Assembly: GCA_030036985.1 (NCBI GenBank)
Contig: JASHSD010000916.1
Coordinates: 1-6,355 of the forward strand
Length of the DNA stretch: 6,355 bases
Reading direction: 5' to 3'
From: Bryobacteraceae bacterium
GTDB lineage: Bacteria; Acidobacteriota; Terriglobia; Bryobacterales; Bryobacteraceae
The notes beneath the pieces were generated by a model. It was not told where the DNA came from and did not search any database. It was given only the letters and a program-made list of their open reading frames with translations. Position numbers and translations under genes: made by a program. Below, one piece after another: positions 5,792 through 6,355 of the stretch. How positions within the stretch are numbered: the first letter of the stretch is position 1; each line of letters begins with the position of its first letter.

Positions 5792-5822
5792 TTGATACAA
5801 TCTGTGGTTTCTAACGTAAAAT
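5792..5822 (+). promoter_or_regulatory. Possible sigma-70-type promoter for the last gene
   Basis: TTGATA (5792-5797) and TAAAAT (5817-5822) resemble -35 and -10 boxes, with a longer than usual 19-base spacer, in a short AT-rich island inside GC-rich DNA. Transcription would start at about 5829, only a few bases before ATG 5833, so the mRNA would be nearly leaderless. This agrees with the absence of a Shine-Dalgarno before that ATG. Confidence 0.35.
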
Positions 5823-5832
5823 ACACAAATTC

Positions 5833-6355
5833 ATGCACAGAGTTGTCGTGATCGTAAACAAGTGGTGGGAATGCGAACCCGTCCTCTCGACGCTCCTGAA
5901 TCCCAATGCCACGAACCTACCGTGGCCGCTGCTGGCGCCGGCTATGCCGACACCCGCACCTCAATCACCAGCTCCCGCGGCGCTTCCCCGCGCGATATTC
6001 ACGCTTAAAAACACAAGCGCTGAAGTCTGGTGCATATCCGATCTTCTGATGCAGACCACGGCGGCCCGACAATCGAGTACCGAGGATAAGGCGAAGTTCC
6101 TGCCCCAGATTGCCGGCTACGGGTCTGCGCCGGATTTGGTCATCAGCGTCGGCACCGCCAACTCACCGACCACGGGTACTTCGATAAACGGCTGTGTCGT
6201 AGTGGGCACTAAGGCTTTTCTTCACGACGGTCATCCGGCCAGCGACCCCAATCCCGACAGCGCTTGGCGGGGCGGCAGCTTCGATACGCTGCTGGATTCA
6301 AATTTTCCCGAGAAAGATTTCAATGCAGTTTTCAGCGCGGTACCCGCCTCGGTCG
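5833..6355 (+). CDS. Phosphorylase-superfamily-like protein, 3' end outside window
   Basis: From ATG 5833 the frame stays open for 174 codons to the window edge. The N-terminus (MHRVVVIVNKWWECEPVL) looks like a first beta strand and helix. Residues 99-110 (APDLVISVGTAN) resemble the glycine-containing nucleoside-binding loop of the purine nucleoside phosphorylase/nucleosidase superfamily, and GCVVVGTKAFLHDGHP (120-135) fits the next strand-turn, where members commonly have a GDVVV...HD string. Such enzymes cleave nucleosides or related N-glycosides. A Pro/Ala-rich stretch at about 36-54 is an insertion or flexible linker. No signal peptide or membrane segment is seen. The catalytic C-terminal part lies outside the window, so the substrate cannot be judged. 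Coding status is well supported by codon pattern and length; the family call is moderate and made from memory of motifs. Confidence 0.65.
   Translation, partial: MHRVVVIVNKWWECEPVLSTLLNPNATNLPWPLLAPAMPTPAPQSPAPAALPRAIFTLKNTSAEVWCISDLLMQTTAARQSSTEDKAKFLPQIAGYGSAPDLVISVGTANSPTTGTSINGCVVVGTKAFLHDGHPASDPNPDSAWRGGSFDTLLDSNFPEKDFNAVFSAVPASV

Noticed and set aside
4898..5800. 300-codon open frame on the minus strand opposite the sigma gene
   Set aside because: It lies fully across the well-supported sigma factor gene and two hairpins, and its translation is Arg/Ala/Pro/Ser-rich with no recognisable motif: a shadow frame of GC-rich coding DNA.
1..6355. CRISPR array, tRNA, rRNA or complete insertion sequence
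   Set aside because: I saw no regularly spaced repeats, no cloverleaf or CCA-ended tRNA-like sequence, no rRNA-like conserved blocks and no transposase motifs.

Overview
The window is moderately GC-rich bacterial DNA. All supportable genes are on the + strand. The gene content (a giant methylase-helicase of the kind carried by plasmids, integrative elements and phages, a small orphan sigma factor, and structured intergenic DNA) suggests an accessory or mobile region rather than a housekeeping locus. The taxon cannot be fixed from the sequence. My weak impression is a GC-rich soil bacterium, possibly acidobacterial, based only on the style of the last gene and of the intergenic block at 4697-5041.

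Layout. Bases 1-44 hold the last codons of an upstream gene. Bases 45-139 are non-coding as far as I can see. A perfect 10-bp inverted repeat at 140-171 lies where a large methylase-helicase gene abruptly becomes recognisable. That gene fills about 166-4696 but is broken in two ways. Its 5' end is missing: the methyltransferase domain starts only at the end of its catalytic motif. It also carries one extra C at 2655/2656, which separates the first helicase lobe (ending 2655) from the second lobe and C-terminal part (resuming 2657). Removing that one base rejoins two clean halves of one family protein of about 1,480-1,520 residues, so I treat the locus as a degraded pseudogene, or as an intact helicase part hit by a sequencing error.

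Bases 4697-5041 (345 bp) contain no convincing gene but are unusually rich in dyads. There are two copies of the hairpin TGCCCCG-N6/7-CGGGCA 200 bp apart, and a trio of segments (CCACTCG / CGAGTGG / CCACTCG) that could form mutually exclusive stems. The second hairpin copy ends right at the Shine-Dalgarno sequence of the next gene.

Bases 5042-5662 encode a 206-residue FliA/sigma-28-like sigma factor with good regions 2 and 4 but a short linker where region 3 normally lies. Its stop codon sits in the loop of a 7-bp hairpin. After a 170-bp structured spacer with a possible promoter, an open frame starts at 5833 and runs off the window. It looks like a phosphorylase-superfamily (nucleoside phosphorylase/nucleosidase) protein.

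How the genes might work together: the methylase-helicase family includes phage P1 DarB, an antirestriction factor, and related genes of mobile elements; the sigma factor could drive element-specific promoters. No direct functional link between these and the final gene is visible. I did not find a clearly new defence or mobility system. The points most worth a second look are the double damage to the methylase-helicase, the repeated hairpins before the sigma gene, and the compact sigma factor itself.
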